A stretch of DNA of 64,000 nt from Pelodera strongyloides (GCA_036852015.1 JAANDG010000372.1:62001-126000), one strand, 5' to 3'; positions 1 through 12,450 are shown, counted from the stretch's first letter. Program-made: numbers and translations. The notes: generated by a model not told the origin, from the letters alone.

Positions 1-130
1 AGTTCTTTTTCACTCTGCTAGTATTTCTTGATGAGATACTTTTATTGTTTGTTTTGTGACTTATGGCAAACCAGAGTTACTACAGTTTTATGTTTGACAT
101 TATTATGTTCATGTATAAAAGACTATTTAG

Positions 131-1473
131 ATTATTGCCCGTCCCGTGCACCAAGTTTCATTCTCCGAGACAAAACGAGTCTTTATGAGCGAAAGAGGAT
201 GGTCAAACTTCTCAGCGGTCTTCTTTTGTTCAGCGCTAACAGGAGAGGGTATTGAACCGTTAAGAGAACATTTGCAGGTTGGTTTGTGGTTTTTTATGGA
301 TTGATAGTAATGGAATACTTCAGAATGCCAAATGTTTTATGTTTATGTCCCTAGTGTAGGTGTAATACTTGGAAAAAGTTGAGTTGTTTGCTTGTTGTGA
401 GACCATGAACTTAAGTACTTGATTTTCAGTAGTTTCAGCGATATGGGGAAATGAATCAGCTTTTTATTAGATACTCTGTCTTCTCACTCGCTTAGTCACG
501 GTCCTCTAATTTAGCATTATATCTTACTCTCTCTCTCTCACTCTCTCTCAACCTCTCACCTCAACTCTTTCAGCAACTCGCTACTTTGGGTGACTGGCGT
601 TCGGGGGAGAGTGAGGTGGCGCGCAAGAGCCCGCAGGCGATATGTGAGGAGTCGATCAGGGCTGCACTCCTGGATACAGTACCCGCAAATGTGGCATACA
701 AGCTGAATCCCAGAGTGACAGAGTGGACAGAGAATGGAGAGGTTCTACAGATTGTGGCAGAGATTTCATGTGAAAAGGTGAGGTTTTGGTAACTGTGGTT
801 ATTGCGTACAACGTGAAACTTCGCGCAGTCGCCGCGCACAAAAAGAGGGCCAAAGGTGCGCGAACTGGAATCGTGCACCTTTTTGCGCAACATAAGGGAT
901 CCTCTTTTTTTGCAAGGTGGTTGCATGAAGTTTCATCGGTGTAGGCCTCATCAGTATGATTCGCGTGTTGTGAAAGTAAATTTGCTCTGACTGATTGATC
1001 ACGCCATGTGTCACCATAACCATGAGCATATGTACCATGTATGTATGCATGTATGTATGCATAAGAGCATATGTACCATGTGTGCATTTATGCATAAGAG
1101 CATATGTACCACGAACGTATGTACGTATAAGCATATCGCCATAGCCGTGGTTATATGCTGTGCTGGGTTCCACTCTAGCTGTAGTCAGTTAATTATATTA
1201 TTTTTTATATAAATTTTCTTCCTTAATAATGAGGTACCTTGAGAAAAGTGTAATTAATTTTGTTTTGATTGGACAGACTGTATTTTTGTATAATTTTTGT
1301 GAATTTTTATTTTATTTTAGGAGCGTTGGGGCCGTTTGGTGGTCGGACGTGGTGGTTCCCGTATATGCGAGATTGGTAAGCGAGTAAACGATCAAATGTC
1401 GACACTTCTTCAAACGCAGCTCTTCGTCCGCCTACTTGTTAAGCATAATAATAAGATTGTCGTAGCGGCGTAA
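131..1473 (+). CDS. ERAL1: ERAL1-like GTPase, C-terminal part (5' end outside window)
   Basis: Era-family GTPases bind small-subunit rRNA; the animal ERAL1 form acts in mitochondria on 12S rRNA. Three exons are readable: 131-277, 574-777 and 1321-1473, together 167 residues and a TAA. The first carries the end of the GTPase domain, with CSALTGEGIEPLREHL corresponding to the G5 SA-L-TGEG region. The second and third make the KH RNA-binding domain, with the GXXG loop seen as VGRGGSRICEIG. All joins are phase 0 with GT/AG ends. A pyrimidine (CT) tract precedes the second exon. The nucleotide-binding motifs G1-G4 must lie left of the window. A gap of 464 bases separates the stop from the DDX19 start, and an acceptor abuts that start, so the two could be co-transcribed; that is inference. 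Confidence 0.88.
525..560 (+). repeat. CT-rich simple repeat
   Basis: A run of CT dinucleotides in an ERAL1 intron, immediately upstream of the 3' splice site at 574. It probably doubles as the polypyrimidine tract. Confidence 0.8.
799..905 (+). repeat. GC-rich dispersed repeat, copy 1
   Basis: An intronic GC-rich block containing TCGCCGCGCACAAAAA. A second block with the same core and a similar left flank lies at about 18164-18292 in the lectin gene. The two blocks look like diverged copies of one dispersed element. Confidence 0.45.
1014..1140 (+). repeat. Tandem repeat around AGCATATGTACCA
   Basis: Three imperfect units containing AGCATATGTACCA and ATGCATAAG lie in the last ERAL1 intron. 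They explain the histidine/tyrosine-rich open frames on both strands here, which are not genes. Confidence 0.7.
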
Positions 1474-1920
1474 GTTAGTTTTAGGTAGGTTTAGTGGATT
1501 GTTTAGTGGTAATGGAGTTTTTCTAGGTGTTAGCCTTTATCTGCTAGTGACCTAGGTCTATTGATTGGTTCTTGATTGTTGTTTTTCTAGGTGTTTACAT
1601 AGCTCCGTTAATGATTAGGCCTATTGATTGATTCGTTCTTGATTGTTGTATTTGAGAAATTTGAGTAATTTTGTCGATAGTGATTAGTTTCATTGTTTCA
1701 TAGACGTTATCTCGATTGTTTAACTTGTTGTGCCCATGCTTGTTCTCTGTTACTTTTAAGTAAAAATTGAAAAAATTACCATTTTTAATCTTTTGTTTTC
1801 TTGGCACTGCGGTTAACCTTCCAGCCATGATTATTTCTTCTTGTGAAAATAGCGTGCTTTTATTTACTTTGTGTGTTGTGACTTTGAGTCTAACTTTAAA
1901 TGTGTTGGGTATAACGTTTA

Positions 1921-1937
1921 TTTTATTTTTTGTTTAG
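1921..1937 (+). promoter_or_regulatory. 3' splice acceptor abutting the DDX19 start codon
   Basis: A T-rich stretch ending TTTGTTTAG is followed directly by ATG. No upstream 5'UTR exon is recognisable, so this is the expected site of spliced-leader addition. A cis-spliced 5'UTR intron would look the same. Confidence 0.55.
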
Positions 1938-4900
1938 ATGACTGATTGGGCGAGCGCGTTCGCCGAGCACCTGAAGAGCCAGGGAATTGAACCACCACCT
2001 CCGGCACCGGAACGTAAGTGTTTAAAGCGGTATGGTGCGTGGTTTGTGACATGTTTGTGAAAAACTGCATACCGCAAATTGTGTGCCATGGTGTGCTTTT
2101 ACATCAAAACACGTGTAATTCCTCTATAACATTGAGGATATGTAGTAAGTTGTGTTGCAATCGATATTTTGGCTTTATGTTATGGCGCCTCTTTCTTTAC
2201 ACTACGCACATAGCTAACGGTGGAAAGAAGGAAATGTTCTTTAAAGCGTCGTGTTCAACTGAATTCTTACCTATTTTGCCCATTTATGCTAATTTGCTCG
2301 AATTTAATTTAGCTCGATTTTTATTCTTGTTTATATTCATTTGCGTAAGCTGAATAAGAATGCTGGTCTACTCGATGTGTTTCGAAAACGGGCCGTTATT
2401 TCGCTTTAAAGAATGTGATAAAATGATCCTAAATCCTAATTTACAGCTGATCCGTCCGCGTTTCAACCGTCTCCGTCTGTGGACGCCCTCACTCAACAGG
2501 TTGGTTGTACAATCTTGGTTGTATATCTTTATTTTTCTTATGTAAGTCCTATCTTTGGTTGATTGACTTCACCTCATCAGTTTCTGTGTATTCTTTTGTT
2601 TGTAGGGTTATTTCGTTTTAGCTTCCAGTGCGATCTGGTCCCGTCCGTGAGCTCAAATCAAAAGGTTTATCGTTTAATTGATTACCGTATACTCTGAATT
2701 TTGCAGACGCAGTCCTTTGGGTTTCAACCGACCACGCCTGCATTTGGAGGTTGGTTTTATTTAGTTGATTTTTCAGCATAATACGATAACTATCTTAGCA
2801 CCGTTCTACCCGTACATGGTCATAACACTGCGGCCATATTCACCAACACGCAGGGAGCCCTCCCTGGCCTCCCCAAGTAGCTAAAGAGTGCGAGACTGCG
2901 AGAGCAGAAGAGATTCAGAGCGCTCGTGAGCCTAGTTGGGGCGCCCGGTGTGTTGATGAATACGGCCTCTGATTTCGGGTTTTCCTTACCTTGAGTAAGT
3001 TAGTCCATGTTTTGCATGTAATACATTGGGGGCGATCAGTACACGCTTCACGAGCCACGTGCCACTTTAACTGACCGTTTTCAGGAGCTCGTGGTCACTT
3101 CCAGCCAGTGCCTCAAGGTTTCCGTGGTGGCGGCACTCATTTGGGAGGTGCCCGGGGTGGAGCTCCCTGTGGATTCAGGGGAGGGAGTGGGATGGGAGGT
3201 GCTCCCCCTTCCCGAGGCACTTTTACTAATATTACAAAAAGGGTGAGCCTTTTAGCACTTATTCTCACGTTTGTGTGGTTTAATAACGCGTCTTGTACTC
3301 TGCATAGCGGACCTGTTTGTATTTGAACGAACCTTACTGTTGGTTGGGGATTTATGTTAGGAGAAGCTTTCGGATTACTGTAAGCGAAGTTTGAAACGTT
3401 GTGTGTTTGTGATGTAGTAGTAGAGTGCGTGCCCCTTATGTCTTATGCCTCATTTGGCGTTGCCTGAAGAGCTAACGATTATGGATGAGATTCTTATAAG
3501 TTGTTATATTCGTATACGCTGAAGTTGTTAGATTCTGTTTGCAGTTTCACGGACCGCCCTCGCAATCTCCATCCCCAGCGCCGACAGATTTTCCGAGCCA
3601 GAGTACCTCGCCGGATTTGGAACATATTGAGAACCGTGAGCATATTTATTTTGTTGACTACGCTCTATAATCTTGTCGTTCTGGTTCCCGTCGTTGGCCT
3701 TCTGGAACGATGTGTTATTTCATATAGGGAGTCCTTTAAAGGGGTACGACACGTGGTCATATTAATAGTGTACGATTTGTGTCCTTCTGTGCCAGTGCCT
3801 TTCCGGCAAATCGAAGTCGGAATCAAGACCATGTCATACCGCTTTATTGTTTTAGCGATGTCGGCCGAGGAGATCGCCCTGCTCAACAAATTTATCCACA
3901 AAAAGGTGGACATGATGAGACAAGGGACTGTGGATGTGATCCATCAACAGAAGGATCCGAGCTCACCACTTCACTCGCTTACCAACTTTAGAGACCTGAG
4001 ACTGTGAGTTTTTGGTTCCCTTTTGTGCTATTGTGAGGTTTGGTTCCCTTTTGTGCCACTGCAAATGCAAGTGAATAGTATTTTGTGCTGGTGACTGGTA
4101 ATTTTGGCTGTAATTATCCTAGTTTCATCTCGCGTCACGGATGTGCCTCAAAAAATGAACCGTCTGTACGTGTATCACTATGTAGTCTAGTAGCTGCATT
4201 AGTTTACTGATTTGGTCGATTTCCTTATTCGTTCCAGCCTGCCTTTTATTTTTTGACTTGGCCACATTTCAGCAAAGACGAGCTTCTTCGCGCCCTAGAC
4301 ATGATGGGTTTCCAGCAACCCTCAAAAATCCAAGAATTTGCCTTGCCACTCCTACTCATGGAGCCGTTCGTTTTTTATAGTTTTTTAAAGAATAAACAAA
4401 ATACAGGGGTAAATACGCACCGCACCAATGACCATATCGAGAGGAGAGGACGTGCTATCTACGTGATCATTAATAGTTAACAGTTTCGCCAATTTATGAA
4501 ATGTTGTGAACTTGACGAGAATAGTTTTTGACTTTGTCAGTGCGAAATTGTACCATAATTTCTGTCTATCGGAATTGGGCGTTGTTTGAGTAGTAATTAC
4601 GTAATTAGCTCCTCGTTTTCAAACAAAGGGAAGTTGTATCTCCATATCCATTTTCATATCGCTTGTGACTTTATCAAAACAGGAGTTTTACAAAAAGACA
4701 ACAACTGATTTCAGGCCAACGAACATGATTGCGCAGTCTCAGTCTGGAACGGGAAAGACTGCGGCGTTTGTAATTGCGATGCTCAGCCGCGTGAACACGG
4801 AGGACAAGTGGGTTTACGTATATTTTTAAGCTCGTCGTGTTTAGCCTGGATTCTAATCAGGAACTTAGGCTTCGCAGAGCCTTTTTTTGGTTTATCATCA

Positions 4901-6049
4901 ATCGATAGGGTTTTCACGCTGCTTACGAATCAAAAAGACAATAAATTTTTCATCGTGGCGTGGTTTCGTTCCCAGATAGGTAAACGCGTGGATCTTGGCA
5001 TCTTGGTCGCTTTGTTATGCTAAGTAGTAATGATTCGTTTAGGTTCCCGCAGTGCCTGTGCCTTGCGCCCACATTTGAGCTGGCCCATCAGATTGGACAG
5101 GTAGGCGTTTTGTACGTATGCTTTTGATCTTAGTTTTTATGTTTAAAGCATTGTTGTACCTAGTTTGTGAAATTTGCATATCATATGCCTATCATATGAT
5201 ATGCTGAGACGTTTCACAAACCAGGTACAATACTGCTTTGACTAGGATTTGTGTGATTCTTTATTGATATAAAAACTGTTATTTGTATTTTATAAGTATG
5301 CGTGTTTTGTTTTCATATATGTATCGGGAGAACGGTATACGGGTTTTATATGTGATAACTTATTGTATTCTTCAGTATTTTACATTTGTATTCTTCAGGT
5401 AGTTGACCAGGTCGGCCAGTTCCTCCCGGACCTCAAGGTCCACTATGCTGTTAAGGGAACAATGTGTGAGTTTTAAATTTGACCGCGTGATGCTGATTTG
5501 TCGTATGAAGTGTTAGCACAACAGCGGGCGGTGGCGGTAGCCTAGTGGTTAACGCAATTAACCGGTAATCCAAAGACGCGGGTTCGGTCCCCGCTCGTTC
5601 AACACACCATGTTTCGGTCACACAATATAGTTTGAACATTGGGTTTTGTAATAATCTTTCACTTTGGACGAAATGAAAGCAACATTTACTGTTTAGTAAT
5701 TTAAAAAAGCTTTATCTAGAACTCGAGGAAAAGCTGGTCTTTGTACACAACGAAAAAAACTAACAAGGGAACGATACTTCATCGCAAACGCCTTTTTACG
5801 GATTATATAATATCAATCGATAGAGATTCGATAGAGATTGTAAGCCTGATTCTAGTACCTCGAGGAACACAGCTTCAAGAACAGGTTATCATTGGAACAC
5901 CTGGAAAAACGCTTGACTACTTGACGAAACTTCAAGTGAGAAACAGTTTTCGTTATTTTGTTGGAGTTGTACAGTTTCTTATCTGTTTGGAGGCGTGGAA
6001 TCTCTCTCTTTTCTCTCTCTCTCTCTCTTCTCTCTCTCTCCCTTCTACT

Positions 6050-6083
<34 letters not shown>

Positions 6084-6843
6084 GTCTAATCAACTTCTTG
6101 TTTTGTAGGCATTTGACCCATCAAAACTGAGGTGTATTGTGCTGGACGAGGCCGATGTGATGATTTCGCAGCAAGGGCATAAAGATCTCTCCATTAGGAT
6201 TTATAAGTGAGTTTGCGATCTTTTTAGTGAACTTGAAAAGAAATCTGTATAAATGTGAAAAGAAGATAGGTATAGAGGCGATTGTAAGAGCGCAATGATA
6301 TAGCGGTTGCGGAACTACGCTGAATTTGTCTACGACATCGTTTTTTAATTGATCTCACTCATCGTTGTAGTTGATATTGTTGTATTGAAACATGTCGATT
6401 CTTGCATGCATGATCATAAATTATGATCGCAAACGCAAGCGATTTGGGGTAGAGACGAGCTGAAATGAAGTGTACTTCGACTTTATGGGAACTACCAGAG
6501 CAGTTGAAGCTAATTGTTGATAGTATTTCAGGTAAATATAGGAGTCTGATATCTGAAGCCGGAGGAATATTATAGAAAGATGCAGATAGGGGGATAGAGC
6601 TATAGGGTGGTACCGTAGTTATGCTATCGATTCTCGTCGTTTCAGTGAAGTTTTGGCGGCGTCTCCAGGCCTACAGGCACTCCTATTCTCTGCCACTTAT
6701 GATGATGAAGTGATCACATTTGCCGAACAATTAATCAAGGAGGCTGTCATGGTCACGTGAGTTATTTAAAAGGAATAAATTACGCTCATTGGATGTACGA
6801 GTCAATTTGCCATGCGCCGACGTGTGCTTCTCTCTCTCTCTCT

Positions 6844-6875
<32 letters not shown>

Positions 6876-9367
6876 CCTCTCCCTCTCCCTCTCTCTCGGC
6901 CTTCCGTTGTGATCCTTATTTCTAGTATTAGCTATGGTAGGTTGACATCTTGACGACGGTGCATTGCTTTAATGAGTCCCTCATTTTAGTCTTCGAAAAG
7001 AAGAGCAAACGCTGCCAAACATTAAGCAGTACTTTGTGGAATGTTCGAATAAGGATGCGAAGTATGAGGTAGGTATTGGTTGTTGATCTCCGACTTGGCG
7101 TTTCTGGCTTCAAGGGAACAAAAAACGAACTGTTCTGATGTGAAAAAATATCGTGTGTAAGTGTAGTAGTGAGTTTTCGATTCCGCGTCACTGTTCTGGC
7201 CGTTCTGTGGGCTATGCGGATTCCCGCCCTTCCCAGCCAGCTGGCTGAACTAATTGTAAGCGTTGTAAAATTTCGCGATTTCTGTTTTTTCCTAGCCCAA
7301 CGCGCAGCGCACACGCAATGATGTTGTTGCTCTATTGGGCGCATCAACTTATATTGCGCTTAAATATTTTTACTAAATAAGAAACATTTCAGGCGGTGGT
7401 GAACCTCTACTCTGGCCTTACAATTGCATCGGCAATCATATTCTGTCATACTGTGCAAAGTGCCATGTGGCTGGCCGGACAGATGAGGCACAAGGGACAT
7501 GAGGTCAGGAGAAATGGAATATTTATTTGGCACACTTCGTTCCGCGGACATGCGAATCCGCGTCCGCGGAAAAGAGGTGGCTTTTTGACGTGCGAAAGAT
7601 ATAGAGACGCAGAAAAGAGGGCGGGGCTCTTTTCTCTCTGTCTCGAGTTTTTCAATGCAAATTTGCAATCTTTTCCCGCAGACGCGGATTCGCATGTCCA
7701 CCAGAGCAGTGCATCGGGCTATCGGGCAGTCTGTTTCAGTTACAGTGCTCACTCACTCAGTAGTCAGTGTTCAGTTCTATGCTATTTATGGGCCTAACCT
7801 TACCATTTCACCGGCAATTTTAGTTGTGTTGTTTGTTTTGCAGGTCACATTATTGCACGGTCAAATGCCCGTCGAGGAGCGAGCCCTTGCCATTCAACAG
7901 TTCAAAGACGGAGTGCACAAGGTTCTCATTACAACGAATGTTTGTGCTAGAGGTGGGCCTCTTTGAACTATGGCTATGCCGCTTTGAGATTTTCTGTTTG
8001 GCCCTTACGTTTAGGACGCGTCCTGAGCCTTGAGGCCTATTCACCACTAAATTCCCCGTGGGGAAATGTCCCCTGGGGACAGAAAGTAACATTCTAACGT
8101 GAGAGAGGCGGGGAAAAAGATAGAGTAGTTCCCCCTCGGTGAATTGAGTGGTGAATTTGGCCTCTGGCTATAAACGTGCTTGATTTCGTTGTCAGTTTAT
8201 TGCAGCCTGGTTGCAACTATGCACTTGGATGGTGAACATGATTTTGTTTTTTCTTTCTGTACGTCACCGATTTTTGATAGACTCTAAATTTCCGGAGTCA
8301 GTGTTTCACGATATTCATTTATGCATACCGGAGTCTTGCTTATATTCCGTGGAGAAGTAGAAAGTGCTTGTATTTTGTGAATGAATACATGGAGGTGTGC
8401 TTTTTTCTTGTTATTGTAGCCAAAAAGTAGATCCTTGATTTATCGTTAGTGGACTCGATGTACACAACTTTACAATACGATTTTTTATTGCAAACTTCGG
8501 CTTGTCTTTAGGTATCGATGTATCTCAAGTGTCGGTGGTGATTAACTACGATCCGCCATTGAGATTCGATGCGGCCGGACGCATGACCGAACCAGACTAT
8601 GAGACGTATTTGCATAGGTTGGGTTTTATTATTTTGTTTGTTTGTGGTGACAAGTGACAATGTATTTGAAACAGCGATATTGACCAACTGGTCTCTAAGC
8701 TTTTGCGCTTCACTAACGCTTGTTCAAGGCGCTAGCGCCTAATTATGTTTAGTTTAGGATTGATCAGTATGTACTGTATCGTAATATGTACTGTAATACT
8801 GTAGTACCGTAGTACTGTAATATGTACAATGTGCTGTATCGTTAATGAAGTAGATGAAGTAAACGTAAAAGTAGATCAGCAGTGCGAGGTGATAAACATA
8901 TTATATATCTTCGAAATTGTATCATACCGTTGCTCAGATGTTAGTGTTGATGAGGCGTTAACAAACAAAAGCTTTAATTTGTATATTTGTGATCCTTGTT
9001 TAGAATCGGACGCACGGGTCGTTTTGGAAAGGCGGGCATCGCTATCAATTTCGTGGACAGCAAGGAGAGTCTGCAAATTGTACACAGTTTTGCTGAATAC
9101 TTTCGTGAGTTTCTTTATTTCTTTATTTTTTTTTAGTACTTTGTGGGTGTTTATTTGTGTGTGGTTAATTAGATGATACAGTTAAATTAAGTTGAATTAG
9201 ATGAAATTAGATGATGCAGTTATGTTAAAAGTTAATTTAAATGATGCAAGGTGAAGGAGTTTGTTTGTTTGTTTGTTTGTTTGACCGTTTGATATTTAGA
9301 AGCACCGATTGTACGCTTGGATCCGACGAATATTGAGGAGTTGGAGAGGATTGAGGCTGAAGATTAG
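1938..9367 (+). CDS. DDX19: DDX19/Dbp5-type DEAD-box RNA helicase
   Basis: ATP-dependent helicase that remodels mRNPs at the cytoplasmic face of the nuclear pore during mRNA export. Nineteen exons: 1938-2013, 2447-2499, 2707-2749, 3085-3242, 3545-3635, 3856-4003, 4273-4365, 4715-4807, 5043-5100, 5399-5463, 5845-5935, 6109-6206, 6646-6756, 6990-7068, 7393-7503, 7844-7952, 8512-8617, 9004-9104 and 9300-9367. They join in phase to 583 residues. Motifs: Q-motif GFQQPSKIQ, Walker A SQSGTGKT (about residues 227-234), [12 protein letters not shown] in [26 protein letters not shown] and [10 protein letters not shown]. The [16 protein letters not shown] region and the EELERI ending fit DDX19 rather than eIF4A. 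About 170 residues precede the core, with FG dipeptides and an RGG-like glycine/arginine stretch. The left boundary of the 5845 exon is chosen on phase alone. Confidence 0.93.
2241..2410. repeat. TTAA foldback, family A (left end deleted)
   Basis: The right end matches the family A inverted end (…CCGTTATTTCGCTTTAA). At the left end, the part after TTAAAGCG is missing. It lies in DDX19 intron 1 and ends 37 bases before exon 2. Confidence 0.75.
2831..2969. repeat. Foldback family C
   Basis: Inverted ends around GGCCATATTCACCAACACG and its complement enclose about 75 bases. That interior is shared with the copy at 15941 and is present in opposite orientation in the copy at 13184. Confidence 0.8.
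3736..3847. repeat. TTAA foldback, family A' (GGTAT ends)
   Basis: The left end TTAAAGGGGTACGACACGTGG is mirrored at the right by CCATGTCATACCGCTTTA. The right end stops 8 bases before DDX19 exon 6, so the element supplies part of its pyrimidine tract. Confidence 0.65.
5143..5240. repeat. Foldback family B (short copy)
   Basis: The inverted ends read TTAAAGCA-TTGTACCTAGTTTGTG and CACAAACCAGGTACAATACTGCTTT. The element resembles the larger copies at 10290 and 44514. Confidence 0.65.
5525..5604 (+). repeat. tRNA-like sequence, probable SINE head
   Basis: An A-box TAGCCTAGTGG and a B-box GGTTCGGTCCC lie at tRNA-like spacing, with a pairable T arm. The seven bases on the 5' side do not pair with those on the 3' side, so no acceptor stem forms. 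A tRNA-derived retroposon or tRNA pseudogene is likelier than a working tRNA. Confidence 0.5.
5997..6091 (+). repeat. CT-rich simple repeat
   Basis: A long CT tract in a DDX19 intron. It ends just upstream of the acceptor at 6108 and probably contributes to its pyrimidine tract. Confidence 0.85.
6829..6898 (+). repeat. CT-rich simple repeat
   Basis: A CT tract with a few interruptions in the DDX19 intron before exon 14. Confidence 0.85.
7544..7703. repeat. Foldback element in a DDX19 intron
   Basis: GCGGACATGCGAATCCGCGT near the left end is mirrored by ACGCGGATTCGCATGTCC near the right end. I see no second copy in the window. Confidence 0.6.
8032..8164. repeat. Foldback family D
   Basis: Ends GAGGCC-TATTCACCACT and AGTGGTGAATTTGGCCTC enclose a core with CCCCGTGGGGAAAT and ACATTCTAACGTGAGAG-type sequence. 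The core is shared with copies at 12064, 12669 and 38190. Confidence 0.8.
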
Positions 9368-9372
9368 GTCAC

Positions 9373-9561
9373 TTAAAGCGAAATAACAGCCGGTTTTTGA
9401 AACGCATCTTACGCATCGCTCGCGTACCTCTGCTTTCTTATGCAGCTTAGGCAAATGAGCATAAATTAGAATAAAAAATAGACCCCAATTCGACCCCACT
9501 TAGCATAACTGCATAAGAGTGCAGATATTTGAGATGCGTTTCAAAAACCATTTCGCGTTAA
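9373..9561. repeat. TTAA foldback, family A
   Basis: Begins TTAAAGCGAAATAACAGCC and ends with the complement, partly eroded (CATTTCGCGTTAA). The interior carries GACCCCAATTCGACCCCAC, shared with the copy at 14449. It lies right after the DDX19 stop codon and may form part of its 3'UTR. Confidence 0.85.
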
Positions 9562-9715
9562 CTCCGTTAACTTGTTTAGTTTTGAAAGGGATTTTGGTTA
9601 TACGTATTTATTATGGTTTCAATTTTGGAACGATTTCATGCGTTTCTGTTTATGGATGTTTCCGATAGGTTTGATGTGTTGGCTACTTATGGTCAGCGTC
9701 GCATAAACATCAGAT

Positions 9716-9901
9716 TTAAAGCGGTATGCCACGTGGATTGGAACCGGTACTGGACAACTGCATTTGTTTGTATTAATGCAAATTTTGGTGCCTTTATCTT
9801 AAAGGGAATGCACATAATGGAGCACAATTGGCGTATTATACTTATTGTTAGAATTTAGTTGTCCACCGTTTCTCTCAGATCCACGTAGCATACCACTTTA
9901 A
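9716..9901. repeat. TTAA foldback, family A'
   Basis: The left end TTAAAGCGGTATGCCACGTG is mirrored by CACGTAGCATACCACTTTAA. Matching ends bounded by TTAA mark a complete copy. Confidence 0.8.
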
Positions 9902-9997
9902 CGACCGTCAAGTACTCCCGGCCCGGTTTACTTTATCGATTGCTGCTTATGTTTTCCACCATAGTACTTACACCAACACTTACATTATGTGTATATA

Positions 9998-10110
9998 TCA
10001 CAGGAAAGTGGAATCCCCGATATGGCCCTTGGCCCCGTTCAAGGTCTGGTTTTTTTGAGGGACTTGATAGAGGCCACATCGGGGTTTTTGATTTCCCATG
10101 TACACTCTTT
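9998..10110. repeat. Foldback element
   Basis: An imperfect inverted repeat: GAATCCCCGATATGGCC on the left and GGCCACATCGGGGTTTTTG on the right, with GGAAA/TTTCC further out. Confidence 0.55.
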
Positions 10111-10289
10111 GAACTAATACATATTTTTAGCGCAGTGCCCATATAGTTTTTGTTTCGTGTATATTTTGCCCCTGCTTCGGGTATGAAGGATTTTTATGTA
10201 TGGTTAGTGGCAAATTTTGTTGTTGAAATTCAGAAGAGTATTGTTGTGAAGCAATCTGTTGAAAGAACCGATGTGCCTTGTCAGACGTG

Positions 10290-10448
10290 TATAAAGCAGT
10301 ATTGTACCTACTTTGGGTAATTTACGTATGATACGCATATCCTATGTATACTACGTAAATTTGGTGCTGGAAACTTCGGACGGGCACCAAATTTGCATAG
10401 GAAATGTGTATCGTACGCAAATTTCCCAAAGTAGGTACAATACGGCTT
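10290..10448. repeat. Foldback family B, complete copy
   Basis: AAAGCAGTATTGTACCTACT on the left is mirrored by AGTAGGTACAATACGGCTTT on the right. The arms continue inward through TACGTATGATACGCATATCC-type sequence to a GC-rich centre. Confidence 0.85.
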
Positions 10449-10721
10449 TAAAGTCCCGAATTTATCTTTTTCTGTCTGACTACTGGCTACTTAATAATTA
10501 TGTTGTGAAGCCCACTCGATGATCAGCTTTCGGTACTTTAGCTTGCTCACTTGTTTGATATTTGTTTGGTGTTTGCCTTTTGCTCAGTTTCAAATGTAGG
10601 TAAGCTCCGGTCGTATGTCACGTAACTTGTTTTACTCTGTAACACTTCATTACGACTTGATACTAATTGAAAGTTATAGATATTTTCTATCTTAATAGCT
10701 TGCTGTTGGCCATTTATGCGC

Positions 10722-10895
10722 TTAAAGCGAATTACCGGCCGGTTTTTGAAACACGTCGAGTACACAACAGCTAACAGCATTCTTATGCAGCTTATGCAAA
10801 TGGGCATAAATTAGAATAAAAAATTCGAGCAAATTGGTATAAAAGAATTCAGCTGTCCACCATGTGTTTCAGAAACCGGCCGTATTTCGCTTTAA
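10722..10895. repeat. TTAA foldback, family A
   Basis: Starts TTAAAGCGAATTACCGGCC and ends GGCCGTATTTCGCTTTAA. The interior has the family signature of a GCTTATGCAAATGGGCATAA-type stretch. Confidence 0.9.
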
Positions 10896-12063
10896 CTTAT
10901 GTAAAACGCGGTGTTTTGTATTGTGCAATGCTTGCTTTCCCTTTATTTATGTTTGCTTACTCTTCCTTGCTATTCTACGATTCCGAGCATATTGCTTTTA
11001 TTTTTATATACAGATTGTTTGATTGTTTTTCTTGTGAAGTTGTTATTGAATAATAGTTTAAAGACTATTGTTTTGTATTTGTGGATTGGTGAATTGACTG
11101 ATGTTTTCGGTACACCGCGATTGCGCCGCACGCCCAAAGACGGACAAAGGGTTCGCGGCGAAGACATGGCGTGATGGATTGTACACATTCAATCGCACCC
11201 TGGAGTCGTCCTCGGTCCGGAATTGACGCATGCTGTTCGTGGCAGCGGCGTTGAACGTTGAATAGTGTTTCACGTTTGTTTCGAACTGTAAAGCAACGCT
11301 ATCGCGAGGGTTTGGCGGGTGCGCAGCGAAGGAAAGAGCGGTGCGCCCTCTTCTCCGCGCACCACAAAAGTATCTTCAGTGTGCGTACAGGTCATTACTG
11401 TTAAGGTGGTTTACGAACGTCGCGAACGTAGGCTTACGTAGGTACATATGCATTGAGAGAGTCGAGTGCTACAGGCACCAGAAGCCACATTCACCACCAC
11501 TACGGTTTCCTTTGGACATAAAATAGCATTCTAACATGAGAGTGTGGCACGGAAGACAGAAGAATGTCAATATAATCCTGGCTAATTTCCCTGGATTACT
11601 GTGACTTGGAGAGGATTTACCACAGGTAATCGATTTCCAACCTCCTACTACTACTGTATGTTAATTTCGAATCATGGTAATTTCCGTATCTTGATCAAGC
11701 CGGATTCAATTTGTATAGTAAGGCGATTACTACTAGTTGGTGTTTTTTTAGCACTGGTGGCATTACTCCGGCAGTCTAAATTACTGTTTATCTTAGACTG
11801 TAAATGTGATAAGGGAAAGAGGGGGCCCTTCCAATGGAAATTTTATGGACAAGTGCCAATTTTAGTATAAAAAGGAAGAAATGCTGATATAATGTAGAAT
11901 TGAGGAAGGCGTACTGTAAGTTCGCTTTGTAACTGCTTGTACAATACTACGTTGGTAACATTTGAGTCAATTGGAGACGCTCAATTGGTAAACGAAGAAC
12001 TTACCACAACAATTCTCGGAGGAAAGGTGGCTTAGTGGCCTGTTCGGTGTTCGAAATAGGCCT

Positions 12064-12193
12064 GAGGCCATATTCACCACTCAGTTCCCCAAGGGGAGCT
12101 TCAGTCTTTTCTATGCGACTCTCAGTTCATTATGCTATATTGTAATCTCAGGGAATATTTCCCCGAGGGAATCGAGAGGTGAAGTTGGCTTCT
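12064..12193. repeat. Foldback family D
   Basis: Left end GAGGCCATATTCACCACTC; the right half has the TTTCCCCGAGGGAATCGAG motif and a degraded end (TTGGCTTCTG). Confidence 0.75.
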
Positions 12194-12450
12194 GTGGCCG
12201 TATACGAACGCCGGGAATAAACTCCCAGCCACCCAGTGGGAGGTAAGCGAAAGAGAGGGAGCACACGAAACAGAGACACGCAGTATCAAATTCTCCCAAC
12301 CGGGGAGGCTTCCGCTGTTCGTGAACATACGGCTACTACCACTGGTGGTAACTTCGAACGCTCGATGAGCTGGAGCACTATCCGTCTCTATTTCCCTTCA
12401 CGTACGTGTTTTTGAAGAATTTACGAGAACGTTTGCAAGAGTACATAAGC

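Noticed and set aside
656..1173. Overlapping open frames on the minus strand with His/Tyr repeats
   Set aside because: They are produced by the tandem repeat at 1014-1140 and by the complement of the ERAL1 exon.
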